From Crocodylus rhombifer (Eukaryota > Chordata > Crocodylia > Crocodylidae), in the NCBI GenBank assembly GCA_038503035.1, contig JAVSML010020433.1:124001-188000 (forward strand): a stretch of DNA of 64,000 nucleotides, read 5' to 3'. The notes under the pieces are model-generated. The model saw only the letters and a list, made by a program, of their open reading frames with translations, was not told the DNA's origin and made no database searches. The translations under genes and the position numbers were made by a program. Below, piece after piece: positions 30,501-45,700 of the stretch. Each line of letters begins with the position of its first letter. The stretch's first letter is position 1.

Positions 30501-33500
30501 AAGTTAGTTATCACAACCAACTCAATAGGGACAGGGTGTTTCCAGTCACTTTTGAGATGACAGCAATAGTAATTAGGATCACAGAATTTGCCATATCTGT
30601 ATCTGCTCTCTCTGTTCATCCACGCAGTCCAGTTTCTTGTAACTAATGCACCGTCATTCCAGTATACAGTGGTGTTTCATTGTTTTTTGAGCCAAAAAAA
30701 GAAACTTCTCTATTAAAATATGTTGCTTTTCTGTTGACAAACACACCAACTTGCCACCTTGGGCAACCTTGAATTGCCCAGTATAGCTGAAAATGTTTTC
30801 TTTGAACTGATCTAAGTGACTTCTTTGTTTGGCAGGTGGCCATGCTAGTGCAATTTCTGATTGAAAACTCAGCAGAAATTTTTGGAGGGGATATTGCATC
30901 ATTGTTTCGAAGACCAGACAAAGAGAAATCAAAAGGCTCAGAGGACTCCCTGGGTAAGTCTCTGGGATGGCATATTCTTGGCACCTCTCCAGAAATGTCT
31001 CATAATTCATAACAGTGGTCAAAAACCTCTGGAAGGGAAAACTACAGTTCCCATGCCTTTATCCAAGGGGCACTGAAGAGAAGATGACTGATTTCCCATT
31101 ACACTTTTCCCTTTGCTCCCTGCCTATCTCAGCCTGGAAATTGGAGGGCATAAGCACAGTGCTGTGCACATATCCGTGCCTGTCTCTTCCCTCATCCTCA
31201 TTACCTCTGCCACGGTTCTGAACTATTCTAGTCCTTTCAGTTCAAAGGGATAACCAGCAACTATGTGACTTGTCACCAAAATACTCATACCAATCACAGG
31301 TCCACAGTAGCCTGTTTAAAATGAAACAGTTCAACTAATGTCTTTAAACTTAGACCTTGAAGGTCAGAAGGGATCCAAGTGCCTCTACTATACACACATA
31401 CTTTGGGCTAATAATGACAGGTCTTAGAGGCAGAGTTCTGAGGGTCTCTTCCCAGGTCTGCCAGAGACTTGCTGTGTAACCAGGAGGTGGCTACTAGGGC
31501 TGCGTGACATTTTGCCAGCTGTTTCGATTCAACACTGTTTCAACTCATTTCAAGCTCGAAACAGCGAAATCGAATTGAAACTAAGGGCTTTGAAACAGTC
31601 TCGAAACAAAAAGAGGCTAGTCGAAAAATTTCAAAGCTTCAAAACGTTTCAGGTTTCAAAGCAGCGAGGTGGTGGGAGACAGGGGAGAACCAGGCTGTGC
31701 TCCCAGCAGCAGCCAGGGGCGCAGCCCTGGCTCTCGCTGCTGGGCTGCGGGAAGCTGATCACAGTGCAGGGAGCCCAGGCTCAGTTCCCCTCCTAAGCAC
31801 TGCAGTCGGGCTGGGGAAGCGAAACACTGAGGCTTTTTTGACTCAGAATGAAATTCAGAACAAAACGCTGTTCCATCCAAACCTCAAAACTGAAGTAGAA
31901 ACAGAGCAGTGCCGTTTCACCCAGCCCTAATGGCTACTTCTCTCTGCACCTGATATTGAACCCACTGTAGTTATAAATATTTGTAGATTATTATCTGGTT
32001 CTCAATAGAAGCGCACAGTACGAGTTTGCATTCTCCCTGTGTGTCTTCCCCAGGTACTAGAATGGCCCAGCATGATGATTCATCCGATGAGATGGAGTTT
32101 GCTGCCTGTGATCAGGAAAGACCAAAGCACCAGCCAGTTCCTGAAGCAGACATTGTGTTTGACCCATCCAGTGATTTGTTACTTGATGAAGAGCGGGAAG
32201 ACTGGGACTTGTTTAGTGAGATCGCAGCCTGCTACCAGAGCAAAACCAGGAAAAATGCTAGTGCAGACAGCTATGACCTTCTGGAGGAGGAGGGCTCCTT
32301 CTGCTCCATGGGCTCAATACGCTCGCTGAGCCCAGCAAGGGATCGGTGCTCATCTGAGCCCAGTGTCTGTGTCAGCTCTCAACTTCCTGCCCAGAGCCAC
32401 GAGCCAGTAGCTCGCCAGTCCAGCTGCGATGCCACCATCATGCACAGTCACACGGACTACATTCATAGGCTGAAGCAGCTGCAGCTGGAGAGCCAGAAGC
32501 TGATTGATGAAGGCCTGAGTCCCAGGGTTAATAAAACCAGGCCAAATTTCTGGCGCTCACCTCAGACTGGAGCTAGGGTGAAGAAGCTGAGCTTTCAAAA
32601 AAACAGTCTGTCCAATAGATCCAGCTTTTCCAGCCTGTCCTCTACCACCACTTCTCCCTCTGCCTCCTCATTAAGTTCCTTAGACAGTGCTTTCTCCTAC
32701 TGCTCAGAGTCTTCAGCCTTCAGCCCCACAGATGTCTCCTCCTTGCCTTTCATGTTCGGCACTTCTGCCAGACTCTATGCCTTATCTCCAAAGGCAGCAA
32801 AACAGCCCCAGAAAGAGTGGCACAAGCCCTTAACCTCTCCTTTGCCCTTGAACCCTTGCAATTTGGACTCTTGTAATGAGTATGAGCAAAAGGACATAGG
32901 GTGCAGCCATAGTACTGGGGAAGTAAAGGGCTTTACCCCCATCAATGGAGGTGCTGTGGGAAGCTTGCTAAATGAGAGTGGCAGTGAAGGGGAGGAAAGA
33001 GAGATGGGAAGTACAGGGCTCTCTGGACAAGGTTGTCACACAAGAAGTAAAGGTTATTTCAAAGAGTGTAATCACGACGCAGGCCATGGCACCCACACCC
33101 AAGACAGCGAAAGCTCCTCTGCAATCAGCCGGCAAGTGCACAGAGAGAAATCAGGGAAGCACATTGAGCTAAAGGGCTCTGAGGTGTCCAGACAGGAAAG
33201 CCTGAAGCGTACCAAGATAACCTTTTACATGGCCCCAAATACAGAAAGTCCAAGAGGGTCTCCAGTAGAGCAGGAAGAGAAAGGTTTGGCTGTGAACCTC
33301 AGCACCAGCAACTCAAGCAGCAGTGAACAAAGCGCCTCCAGGAGTCTACCGACAGTTAGAGTGCAGATCCCCCAGACAGTGTTTTACGGGCAAAACACCC
33401 CGTTGGTGCTGCAGTCAGTCTCCAGGCGATACCATCACGAATGGACCAACCACTCCCTGCAGGCAGAATACAGACAGGTCGCCCAGACCACCTCCCCTCC

Positions 33501-33789
33501 AGAGGAGCTGGCAGAGGAGGCACAACCAGAGGCACGGGCCAAAACCCACAGCAAAAGCATCAACACCTTCAGTCACACCATCCGCATCATCCTCCCTGCC
33601 TCCATCCGCAGCACCGTCAGGGAGTACTTCAAGCATGATGAGGTCAAGGCCTGCCATGCAGCAGAGGCAGAAGCTGTGGAAAATGAGCTCATCCGGAGCA
33701 GGGTGGAGTGGCTGAGGAGCCAGCCCCGCACAGTTGCATCCTCAGAGGAGTGTGATGCAGTGGCGTTCGCAGAAGAGACGTTTGTGTAG
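18544..33789 (+). CDS. ARHGAP20: ARHGAP20-type Rho GTPase-activating protein, 13 exons, 5' partial
   Basis: Joining 13 exons (18544-18714, 19359-19508, 21298-21339, 21923-22007, 22954-23031, 24211-24277, 26466-26654, 27314-27489, 27790-27951, 28976-29085, 29990-30179, 30836-30953, 32054-33789) gives one frame of 1090 residues ending in TAG; every intron is GT-AG and every phase matches. Seen in order: PH domain (about residues 24-120, with ERHLFLFNDMLIIAKSK), Ras-association region (about 135-250), RhoGAP domain (about 300-490, with GIFRRSAN and NQMNAFNLA), then a serine-rich tail. Known of the family: human ARHGAP20 (1191 aa) is activated by Rap1 and raises GTP hydrolysis on Rho-type GTPases; linked to neurite outgrowth. 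The order of blocks matches ARHGAP20, but the C-terminal half differs greatly from the human protein as I remember it, so a paralogue (ARHGAP20-like) is possible. The initiator exon is not seen: exon 18544 starts inside a codon. Confidence 0.88.
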
Positions 33790-36700
33790 GAAAAATATGA
33801 GTGGGAGCCGTGACTGCTGACTCTCTCCAGCGTGCTGTGGAGCTTCTTCTATAGAGGCATGACTGAGGGGTGAAGAGCCCAACAGGCTGCATGGGTCAAT
33901 AAGTGTAAAGTCATGAGATGTGCAATTCATGTTGGAGTTTGGGTTTGGTTGCTGTTGTCGTCGTTCTCTTTTTTTTAATTCTTTGCTATCTTTTCTACAG
34001 AAGGAACTTAACTGACAGGTGTGGAGCAGGCTAAGTACAGCCTAAATCCTCCCCCAGTTTTAAATTAGCAAACCTGTACAAAGAATTTCCCTCAAAATTT
34101 CAGGCTCTCCTTGTTGTTTTGCCTAGAATTGCAGGTGCACACAGGAACGTGAAGGGGTTTGGCCGGCAAACCTGCAAACTCATACAACACTTTTGCACGT
34201 GTTCCAGTTCGCGCTGGTCAGACTGCATCAGAGCAGATGGAGCGTTTTAATTAAAGCACTTCAGCGTCCTGCAGCGTCTCATCCAATGAGCTCGTCGAAT
34301 GAGTTTTAGTTCAAGTGCTTCTACCACCATTTTGAAATGCGGGACACTGAATGTGCAAGACATTGTGAGCTTTTTAATTAGAGTGGCTCTTGGGAGCCAC
34401 CCTAATTAAAACACCCTCCCCCTAACCCCAAAGCACGTTCTGTAGGTTTTCTTAAGTTTACAAAAGAACCCGGGAATATGAAGCAAAGTGTTGTGTCAGC
34501 CTGCATTTATTTTAGCTTGTAGTGAGCTCCACTATGTTATCTTTTTCTTATTGACATTCATGGGAATCCAGAGCAAGGAGCTTCCCCCTGAATTAAGAGG
34601 TAGCTTGGTTCTTCCTTCTCCAACTTCCTTTGGCTCTGTGGTTTGGCTCATCAAAATTGAAGGAGTTTGTTGCTGCTGATGATTGAGGTGGGTTTCAAGG
34701 GCACCCCAACAGTGCATTCAGGAGCAAAGCACCCACAGTTCCTCATGGGTTGAGTGAGAAGCATGTTTTTGAGATCTGTGGCTTCCAATCTGTTATAGTG
34801 CGTTCATTTTCTTCTCTCCCGCCTCTTCCCATCAAATATTTGGGAAAGGGCTCCACCACCTCAAGAGAGCTATGACACTTCACCACCGCTGAGGAGCCCT
34901 GCTCCTTTGTTACCTTTTGGGAATAGTTGGTCCTACACAATCCTAGTACAGGATACAATCCTTTCCTGAGGGCTCCTAATCGATGGTAAAAATTCATAAC
35001 TCATATTTTTTAACAAGGTAGTAAAAGATGCAATGTGCATAGGGATCCTCATTAAATTCCTAGTGACTTTTATGAGGAGTTGCATATGGTTTGATTTTGG
35101 CATGGTAGTTAAAGGGTTGTGAAAGTAGTTAAGATGTGTTGCTGAGTGGATGCTGAAGTTAGGTCCTTTCTGGCCAGAGAATGGCCCACTACTCCAAGTG
35201 CTAGATGATGTGAAGGTCAGGAAAGAGCAAGCTATTAGATAGCGCTTACTGCTGCCTCTGAGAACAGATAAGTCCCCCTTAACGAAACACAAACACCAGC
35301 GTTCAGACTGAAAGCAACAGGCCTGGCTATCAGGATAAGGACAACTGGCAGGAGTGTCAGAAACATTTTTGGTAACTAGTTTGCAAGTGTTTCACCAGGA
35401 AATGAAAGGCAGGCAGAGCATCCAAATCACTATATTCAACAAGGCTGCCTTCGCCTTTTGGAAAAGTGGTTAGAGGTTAAGAATGCTGCAGCCCCATCTT
35501 CAAAGATGAGGTAGTCAGATGAGTTCAATGGCAATGAGGAAAAAGAGGGTTTTATAGAAGGGAAAAGTCTCAAAGTTTAAAAAGGTTTGGGGAGTTTGAA
35601 TGGATGTTGCTCAGGAGTTTTCCAAATTGGTCACCCCCACCAACACTACACTTCCACTGCTAGAAATAAAAATAAAGTGGGTTTGACAAGGTGGAGAGAG
35701 CAAGAGAAAAGAAAATGAAAGCCCAAGGAATTTGTACATTCCTATTCACTGCTGTAGGGCCTAATCTCTCATTGTGCTGCTGGACCCTGCAAGCTGCTGA
35801 GAGTCATTGATTCCTATTGCTGGACCGGCTCAGCACATCACAGGGTTGGACCCTAATGCAGATGAAGAAGAAATGTCCAATGACTACATGTCACCTTGAC
35901 TAGTCTACTCAACACCCCCTTGCAATCAGTAGAAAGCAGCTGGCTCAGCACTCTTTGACTGTGGTTAATAAACTCCATGTTGTCAGAGAACAAGGGAGAG
36001 CAATAGCCCATTTTTCAAGGTGTACAGAGCTTGATTTGGTACCTGTGACTTTTATCTCACAAGCTATGGTTCCTTTTATCCCTGGCTCACCTTGATGGCC
36101 TTTGTGTGATGCAAGGTGTATATATTGTAATACAAACCACTTGCAATCATTCCCCTCACACATGCTCCTTAAAGAGCTGTTCACTTTCTTTTCCCAAGCT
36201 GTGGGTGTAACTATTTCAATAAAAGAAGCACGCCTGTTTGACACTTGATGTTTGGTGATTTTCTATGGTTTCCTTATCTTCAGTTTTATAATATCTAGTG
36301 AAGGGGTGATGGCCTGGCTTGCCAGACCTAGCACAGCTGTCTTCTATTGCTCCTGATTCTGTATAGAAGCTAAGCAGCAACAGTGCAAGTTCCTGCACAG
36401 ATATATGGAGCCCAGCCCCTACAGCTTAAAGGGCTCTTCTCTAGTGGTGTTGCAGCCTAGACAAGTACAATTTAGCTAGTTAAGTCTATGGCCGGATTAA
36501 CCTGCTTTCATCCAGGGTCGACATGCAGGGGGTGCACATGGGTGCACGTGCACCCCCTGCACGTGGCAGAGCACTCCCTGCAAAAGGGTTGACACTCACC
36601 ACTCCACTGCTGGCACAACTGGTGGTGTCTGTGGGCAGTCCATGATCGCCTCTGGCCACTGATGCTGCCAGCAGCACCTGCAGGTGGTCGCCGATCCCTG

Positions 36701-39700
36701 GTTGGCACTCACTGCCCCTACCCCCCGCCACCAACAGCGCCAGCAGGGTCTGTGGGACCTCCCCACCTGCCAGAGGCATGTGCCATTCATGCTTTCACCC
36801 CTGGGAAGTTGGGAAGTGCTATTGCAGCAGTTCTCAACCTTTTTTAGACTCAAGAAACCTTCTCATTGGACTAAAAGCACCCCTTGTTAGACTCAGGGTA
36901 CCTCTCTGGAAATCCCAGCTTTTAGCTGTCACTCACTTTTTGACTACAGAAAAGCAATAGAGCAATTCTTTCGTTCCAAAAAGCTCAGAAGGACCACAAC
37001 AGGTCAGAATGGTTTTTGACCCAATGGATTCCTATTTGAAATTTCTGGCTTTATCTTGTGACTCATGTGGGAGGTGTTGGTTATAGCTGTGTTGGTCTAA
37101 GGAGATAAGCAGAAAAGGTTCTTTGGGTAAAAATGTGATATCTTTTATTAGACCAACTAAATAGCAGAGAAATTGTTCTTTACAAGCTTTCGGGCACAAA
37201 CACCCTTCTTCAGGCATAGGGAGATGCTGTTGGTGTTTGTGTACTCTCTTGGATCAAATAAAAGCTCAAACCAGTATACAAACCGCAAGTCTGTGAAAAT
37301 GGAAATGCATGGCAGTGAAGATTTTTTGCACACTTAATAGTACTAATATTGTGCACCACTCTTAAAAGAATCTCATGACACCCCAGAGCAGCGTAGCACC
37401 CTGACTGCGAATCACTATACAGGCAGTCCTCGACTTACGTCAGTTCAAGTTATGATGAACGGCAGTTACGCCATTTGTAAATTGACACCTGGGTTTCGAT
37501 GTTCCAACATGGGCTTCAACTTTACAATGCTGAATGCTGGATACAGCTGTCTTTGGAAGGGGAAAGCGAAGAGGAAGGGGAAGGAAAGGGCCGTGGCGGG
37601 ACACATCAGGGCCTCTGCGGGAGGGGGAAGCTGGGGCTGGAACAGGGGGAGGGGCAAACGCTGCACAGATGGGGCTGCGCCGGGCTCTGGAAGCGGGTCT
37701 ATGGGTGGCAGGAGAAGCCGCAGCTTGGCCAGCTGCTCCCCCAGCTGCAGGAGTGCCAGGGCTGCGCCGGACGACCACAGGAGAAGCCACAGCTCATCCG
37801 GCTGATCCCCTGGCTGCTCGCACTGGGCTGGGGCAGGCAGTCGGGGCTGAGCTGGGCAGCTGCAGGAGAAGCTGCAGCCTGTCTGGCAGCTCCTGCCACT
37901 TGTCCAGGAGGGCATAGGGAAGGTGGGGGAGGGACGTGTGACCCTCAGATCTGGAATATTTACAATACAAATACATAACTTCATATAGACAAGTACTATA
38001 GCTACATTTATTTATTTTATATAATTGAGTACTGTACAAAATTCTGGGTTATTTTGGGTGAAAATAGTGTATCAGGCCTTGGTTCAGGAACCAATCCCCC
38101 ATTTATAACGTTGTTTCCTGTGGGGCAATTGGTTCTGAGTTACAACATTTCAACTTAAGACACGGTTTTCAGGAACCAAGTGTGTCGTAAGTCTGAGGAC
38201 TGCCTGTACTATTGTCTCCATTTTACAGACAGGAAATTGATACAATGGGATTAAGGACCTGATCCACAAAGGGATTTAGGCAGTTGGCTTCAGGAGCGAA
38301 AGCCACAATCTCATATCCACAAACCTTGCTAGACTATATATCAAAAGGGGAGAATGACAGTTTTAAAAATGTACTTAACAAACATATATTCGCATGTTAT
38401 GGTGGCTCAGTCTTGGTTGCTGACAACATTCAGGAGACGTCTCCTGTATGGTACAACCCTGACATCAACTTGTGGGTGATTATCGCCCAGGACAGCCCCA
38501 AATGGTGGAAAAGTCTGCTACAAGGATTACAGAACTTTGAAACTTTATGAAGACAACAGGAGATGGACAAACAGAAACAGCGTGTTGCAGATTGAGCCAA
38601 GAATCCGGAGCCAGCCACCCTGCAAGGAAACATGTGCCCGAGTTGCAGCAGAGCCTATTGATCCCAAGTCGGCCTCGTCAGCCATCTTCAGACCCACAGA
38701 TAAGAAGATCATGGAAGACAGTGTTGGTTTAATTTCAACTGAAAAGGCCAACTGCAGAGTACTGATCAGAAAGTTGCCAGCCATAACTCATATACATGCA
38801 AGAGAAGGAGAATTGGCTAAAAAAATGCCAGCCCCAGGCTTAAAGAAAAAAGACAAATTGACTGTTGGTACATTTTGATTTTCTCATTCTTCATTTTGTT
38901 TCTTGCTGCAATCATTATCATTATGCAAGAGTGAATTAACAATTTAATTGACAGAATGAATCTAATCTGCTTAATATTTTACTGGGTAGTTAAGGAGTAA
39001 GCAAAGAGGGCAACCATAGTAATCTGCTTACCCTAAAAAACAGGCTAATGCCAGAAGAGCACCAGAGTAACTTTTTACCATAAAACAGACTTTGGTGCCT
39101 ACATGGTTAAGCAGGGTTTGTGGATCGCTCACTTGCATTCAGTGCTTAAATTCCATTTACAGTGCAGGTCAAGTCCTTTTCTGCACCTGGCCTTATGTGA
39201 TCATGGATAAACCTTCCTCTATCCGGCACTTCACCCCCCACTCTGCTGTAACTGCTGATACAGAAGCCATGTCTACCACTGAGCTTTTGTGGTATCAACT
39301 TTTCTTGACTAGTATCTGAACTAGGACCTATGAGTTCAATTTAGAGAGGTCGCTAAACAAGGATCAGATGATAACAATGCTAAGTTATAGCTGACCTGAC
39401 AAGGCCCAAATCTCATTATCCCTTGTACCCCAGAAGGCAGTTTTCCACTTGCAGTAAGTGGCACGTTTGTATTTATACCAGTTTGCAGTTTATTATCTGT
39501 GTTGTGTGGACACATACATATACACATTGCTGCTGTGGATGACCAGCAGGCCAAGCACTGGCTGGGCAGGTACAGGTACATATGTGCATACGCTCGGTGT
39601 GTATAAGACACAACATTCTGCTCAGATCAAGGCTCTTATCCCAGCTTCTACGTCCCACTCACATGGGGGAATTTGATCCTGTATGCCTCTTACTTACTAG

Positions 39701-42700
39701 CGCAGTGCTCTAACCACCACAGTACGGATCAAACATCATCCAGGACTCTCTCAAGAGGCCTTTTGAAGCCAGCTGCCTTGGCAAGCAAAAGCAAACGCTA
39801 TGTCAGGCAGGAGAAAGAACATGCTAGGAAGTGTGTGGCTTGGTGAGATGGCTGCTGCCCTAGAAGGGAGTAAACTCAGCATTATACTCCAGACCCATTC
39901 TTCCAGTGGGGCAGAAACTCCCCTACTACTCTCCATCCATTTTATCCAGTTACCTACTACGGTCAGTTTCAAAAGGAGCACTGAGGAAGGCTGTGGAGAA
40001 AATCTAAACTGAGGTGCAATGGTTAGAGCGCTGTGCTGTGAAGCCAGAGAGTTTCCTGTTAAACCACCTGTAAATGAAAGCTTAGAAATGAGGTCTCATG
40101 CTTGCAAGGTTATCTAAATCATGGGACAGTCCTCTGTTTTGTTACCAGTACTCACACTCATATACATAGCCTCACCCAAGCATATCCTGCTGGGCAAACA
40201 AAGTAGCCCTTTGGATGCTTAACCAGCCACATGGAATAGGTAACATAATTGTAAACTACGCCTATGTGCCAAAAATACCACATATGTCTGGAAAACTGCC
40301 ATAAAGGGTGCATAAAGGGTAACAGAATATCAACCCTAGGGGAGATTTCAGGCAGTCCACTGGGGCTGAAAACCATCTTCCTTGCTCATTATCAACATGC
40401 TGAGCCTGACAGCATCCTTCATTTTTTTCCCCTATAATATCCACACTTGTGCCAAAGTCTATTGACTGCAACGCAGGTACAAGAGAAAAGAATTGGACCT
40501 TTCACACTGCTGTGAAAGTGTCACCACATATATCATAAATTTCACTGAATGGGGAAAGCAACCAGAAGTATTCACGCTGCCTGGCTTTATGCAGAGCCTA
40601 GCAGTCTTTTAATGAGCCTCTACAAGTTCTTTGCTATTCTTTTATTAAGCCTGCACTTTAAGTCCAAGATATTGGTGTAGAATGGCCTATCCCATGCTTG
40701 GCCCTAACACAATTATGACAGCATTGGTGGTTTTCCACAGCTGAAGACTGAAGAAAATAGTTCCTCTTGGTGGATACCACGGGTGATACAGGGATATTTA
40801 TCTTAATGAAAAAAATCCCAGCGAAGGAAAAGGATTGCTGCCATGAAATACAAACATTGCTCTAAAATGAACTGCAATTTTTGAAGGATCCTGAGGGACA
40901 GACAGAAGTATGATGGGCTAGCTGGTAGTGCTTTGGCCCAGGGGTTTTGAAAGGGTAAAAGATAATTGGAGGGCTTGGGATTCCCTTTCCTCACCAAATC
41001 AGGCTCCAGAGACTCACCCTCCATGTCCCCTGATTGGCTCTTCAGGGCACCTTGAGGGTGATAAAAGGGTCAAGTAGGGGTGAGAAAAATTCTTGTTGGA
41101 GTGGAGGGGGTCATTGCGCTTTCCCCCTCCAGGTACCTGCACCCTATATCTCTTGTTATTTGGTGTTTTGTATTTTGTGCATTTTGTATTTTGTCAATCA
41201 GTATTGGTTATTGTGTTGTTTGCATTTTATATTTTGTTAAACCTGTCTTTGGTTAAATAGATGAATATGTCTATGAATGTGAATGCCTAAAATGTATTGA
41301 ATCCCATCCCCTCAGAGTATTGTAGTGTCCCTTATATCCCCTGGTTTATATATGTTACTTTCCCACCACAGTTTCTCTCATTAAATGGTATATGTTTAAG
41401 TCCCCATTGGTGATCTGGCTCTGCTCAATAGGGAAGGAGGGTCCCTACACCCCCCACAGTGCTCGTGCACCTGCTCTGATCCCTTCAATTGGAGAGGGGG
41501 TACATCTTGGCATACCACTTGGGTTACGGAAGCTACAATGAAATTATTTCCCCTTTTCAAGGCAGGTGAAAGCAATAAATACTAAAAGAAGAGTTAATCT
41601 GTGTTTGACGAAAGAGAAGTTCATTTATGCTCCAGGCATTTTAAACTGGTCCAATTGCTGGGCAGCTCTCAGTCCAAACAGGAAGTTTTGGCAGAACCTC
41701 TAGATCCAGAGCTCTGGCCAAAAGCAGAACAAGAGCCTTCAAGTCTGTCTCACAAGAAGTCACTGAAAATAATTCAAAAAAAGTTAAATTCATTAGCAAA
41801 TTTAAAGAGGCAGCATGGTGGCCCCAGATAAGACTACCATTGCCTCACTTTGGTTTGATAAATATATTCCCTTTATCTTTTCCAGCCAGTGTGTTTATTA
41901 CTCTTTTTTCCCCCACTCCGTGAAAGAACAATGTCCAACAACTTAGCGTAGTGGCTAGAGTACCATAGAAACAACCCTGCAACAACAAATCATCACTTAC
42001 AGACAGATTACCCACACATAACCATATCACAAAGCAGCCAAAGCACTCATGCATTTACCAACTAGCAACAGCCGCATGCACTGATCTGTACTTGTAGAAA
42101 TGAGTGTAACGACAACCCAGGCCCAGCATCTAAGGGAATGCTTATAGTGTGCATTGTGATGCAGCACACAAAAAAGCCCAGCTTATTCTAAAGGAAGGAA
42201 GGGTCATCTGAGCTTAATGGTTCAATGGACTGGTGCAGTGAAGGCACACCAGTTTTTCAGCCAATAGCATGCAAGGCAGTGATATGACCAGCATTGTATG
42301 TAGCTACTTTTGACTCCTCATTCTGAATGAGCAGATACCCGTTTACAGTTGGGGGGGGCCTTTGACATAAGTTTAGAGCACAGCTTGAACTCATGCCTTC
42401 TAAGCTATAAAAAGGCACCTTAAGCACTTAGCTGCCGTGCTACAATACTAAAAAGAAAGCACCAAGAACAAGCTAGGGGTGGTAGCACAGAACTTCATTG
42501 CTCAGACATAAGGTAAATTAGGCTTTGTGATTCTCCACACTGCCATGGCAAGACTGCTTCTGGTACCTCNNNNNNNNNNCTTTGTGATTCTCCACACTGC
42601 CATGGCAAGACTGCTTCTGGTACCTCCCAAATCATTCATATCCTGCTAGCTTAGGTATCCCTACATTGCACTATATCGTGCCATATAGACATGCCCTAGA

Positions 42701-45700
42701 ACAGTGGTTTTCAACCTGTGGTCCACAGACTCCTGAGGCTCCACAGACTATGTCTAAGGGGTCCACAAAAGATTACTATGATCAATCAAAGGTATGTGAA
42801 TAACTGCACTTACAATTCAAAGGGGTCCACATCTCCATTTGAAATTTCCAAAGTGGTCCACACCTCCGTTCAAAATTTTTTAGGGGCCCACAAATGAAAA
42901 ATGGTTGAAAACCACTGCCCTAGAAGTAATCTTACACCAGCAGTGCTTGAAAATGGGTAATAATGGATAACATTTTGCACATATACCTCGATAGATATCT
43001 ATCTATCTATCCATCCCCAAACCACACATGCTTCCAAGTGGTGTTAGCAACAGTTGTGAGGTAACTGGTGATCAATAGCCAGGAGAACTGTCTTCTAGAG
43101 GCATGTGTAGGTGAAATGATCTGCTGTTTACGTCAACGCAACTGCGTTTGTGTTTGCACAACCCAGGATTTCCTGCCACTCTGAAGTCCATTTAGCGCCT
43201 CAAACTAACACTACTCAGAGATGTGTTAATTTGCTGCGCTCTCCAGTTACGCCGCTCCAACTGTGGATTTATTCATGCAAATAGCCAGAGACTCCAAAGA
43301 CTTCTAATTAATCCCCTTTGCCACGAGGGGGTGCTGTGTTCCAGCCCTTAGCCAGTAGGTGCCCCTGTGTGTTCTTTTTTACCCTCTTTCACTTCTCCCT
43401 CCTCCCTTACAGCAGGCAGTTCAGGTCGGGACGGGGCCGCTCAGAACAATTATTATTTTAAAATGGGGGAGGCCAATAATCCCTTCATTTTCTAACCCCT
43501 CTTAATTCTTCCTCTCCCACCCCACCACCTATAGTGTATGTCCTCCCCAACCTGCCCATTTACCCTCCTGTCCTCCCACCCTCTTCCATGTACACTCCAC
43601 CTGTGACCCCCCATCATGTGTTGCCACTGCAGTGGACTCAGCTCCCAATGACAGCTGCAGTATCACCATAATGGTAAGTTTTTTGCAAGTAGTTTGAAAC
43701 TTAGGAGTGAGTGGTTACATGACTTCCTTCAATATTGCAAACCTTCTGAACTTCATCAGTTTTACCTTCTCGTGCAACAAGAGCATTAGCTGCACTAGCC
43801 ACAGACAGGGTTGGCAGGTGGATCTCAGGGGCCACCTTGATGGTGATGGGTACAAAGATCAGGCTCGGTCACTCATCTTAACCCTGGCAAGAACCAACAG
43901 CTGGATCCAGGGTCACTTTATTGTCTGTGAACTTCTGTGGCTGAGGTAAGGAAAGCATTCAGCAGAGGTGAGGGCGATTGGTGAACGTGTGTGTGGCAAG
44001 CATTTCCCCTTTAGCTCTGGTGCCTTAACCTCTTTTCCACCTCTGCATATCAAAGCACAGCTGGGTAGGAGCAGGAAGCAGCTTACCATCTACAAGTACT
44101 AATAGAAAAAAGAGGGGGTGAAGGGGATATAATCCCTTTGCCCATGGGCTAGTACAGCTGGAGGTAATGGGAAGGGCTGCAGAGCTCAGCTGATATCTTT
44201 AGAAGTGTGAAAACTGACAGAAAAATGTATTTCCTAGTGGAGGGACCTCATTTAATTTAGGACTGCAAAGACCCTGCCTCACTGGGCTGCTTTCAAGCAA
44301 ACAAACACTTTCAGCATAAGAACTCACTTTCCCTGCAGGTCCCACACTGCTTTCCTTTTTGAGCCTAAGAAAACAATCCCATATTTGTTGCTTATCCAGA
44401 AATTACCCACACTGAGTTAAGGCAACAAACCCTCTCTCCTCTCCTCCCTCCCACCCTGCTCCTAGCCATACATGATCTTCTGCCAATTCCTTGAGGTTCA
44501 GAAAGGTCAGAGGCACATCACAGTTCACAAGGCTGGTCTCACAGGGAGCTGTGTGAAGCAGCCATCAAACAACTGCTCTAAGTCAGCATTTTGCTATCAT
44601 TCCCATTAAGCCTGGTCACAAAGCCCCCTTGCCTGCTTATCCTGCGTCCAGCGGACAAGCTGTTTTTGGTCATCATTTCGAGGAACTCTCAAAACTAGGG
44701 AACACACTGACCCATCACATTAGCACCAACTCATTCCTCACCTAATACTAGCACCTCATTCTCCTCCTCTACCTCTTCCTCCTCCTCCTGCTGTGTGTCC
44801 CTATGATGTATGTGTGTTCGCTTCCCAAAACTCCCTGAACATTAGTTTCCAGCTGCAACAGCCCAATGGATACTGGCCGTGCTTGCAAGCACTTACTGTT
44901 CTTTCCATCAGCCATTGATCATCCAATGTGCTGTGATGGGGGATTAATGGGAAGCCGGAAGCATGAAGTGGTTCTTATTTCCACAGTCTTATGGCCAGAG
45001 TTGTAGACACTGGGGCAAGTGGCTGGAAGCCCAGAGGTCAAGAATTCAAGGCCACGGCAGAAGTGCTCACAGTGCGGCCATGTCAGATTCCAATGAATTT
45101 GTGAGTTCCACTAAATAGCTTGTCACAAGGACATGAGAAAAGAAAGAAGGATATCTTATGGCCCCAACCATGAGTACCCTGGGCTGTCCATGCTGCACCA
45201 AGCAGACATGTTTCTATGCTAGAACAATGTTTCCTTGACTCCAAAGCTAAGTGCAGAGAATGTGGTCACCAGAGGCAACATATTCAACTGAAGAAGTTTC
45301 ATTGAGAAGAAGTACAAGGATTTGGTACACCTTGAATTTACAGACAGACAAATGCAGGTTGTGTTGTGACCCTTTTTTTGCCCCAGCTCTGGATTATCTC
45401 ATTCCTCTTTTTTGCCCCGTGTATAGCAGGGGTTCTCTATGGGGAAAACTCTCAACAACCCAGTTGAATAAAACCACCAGCGTTTCTGTAAACAGCCTCT
45501 GCTTTCCTCTGTACACGTGATTGTGGCACCTGTGCTGGGATCTTCCACAATCTTCTGGTGACCCGCACCCACTGGAGAACCCTAAGGGCATGGAAGAAAG
45601 AGTGGCAACTGCTCTTCACTGATTTCTAATCGCTGTGCGTGCACTGAGCTCTGATCACATGCAGTGTCCTTGATGCTTCCTCACCATTGTTCTTTCTTCC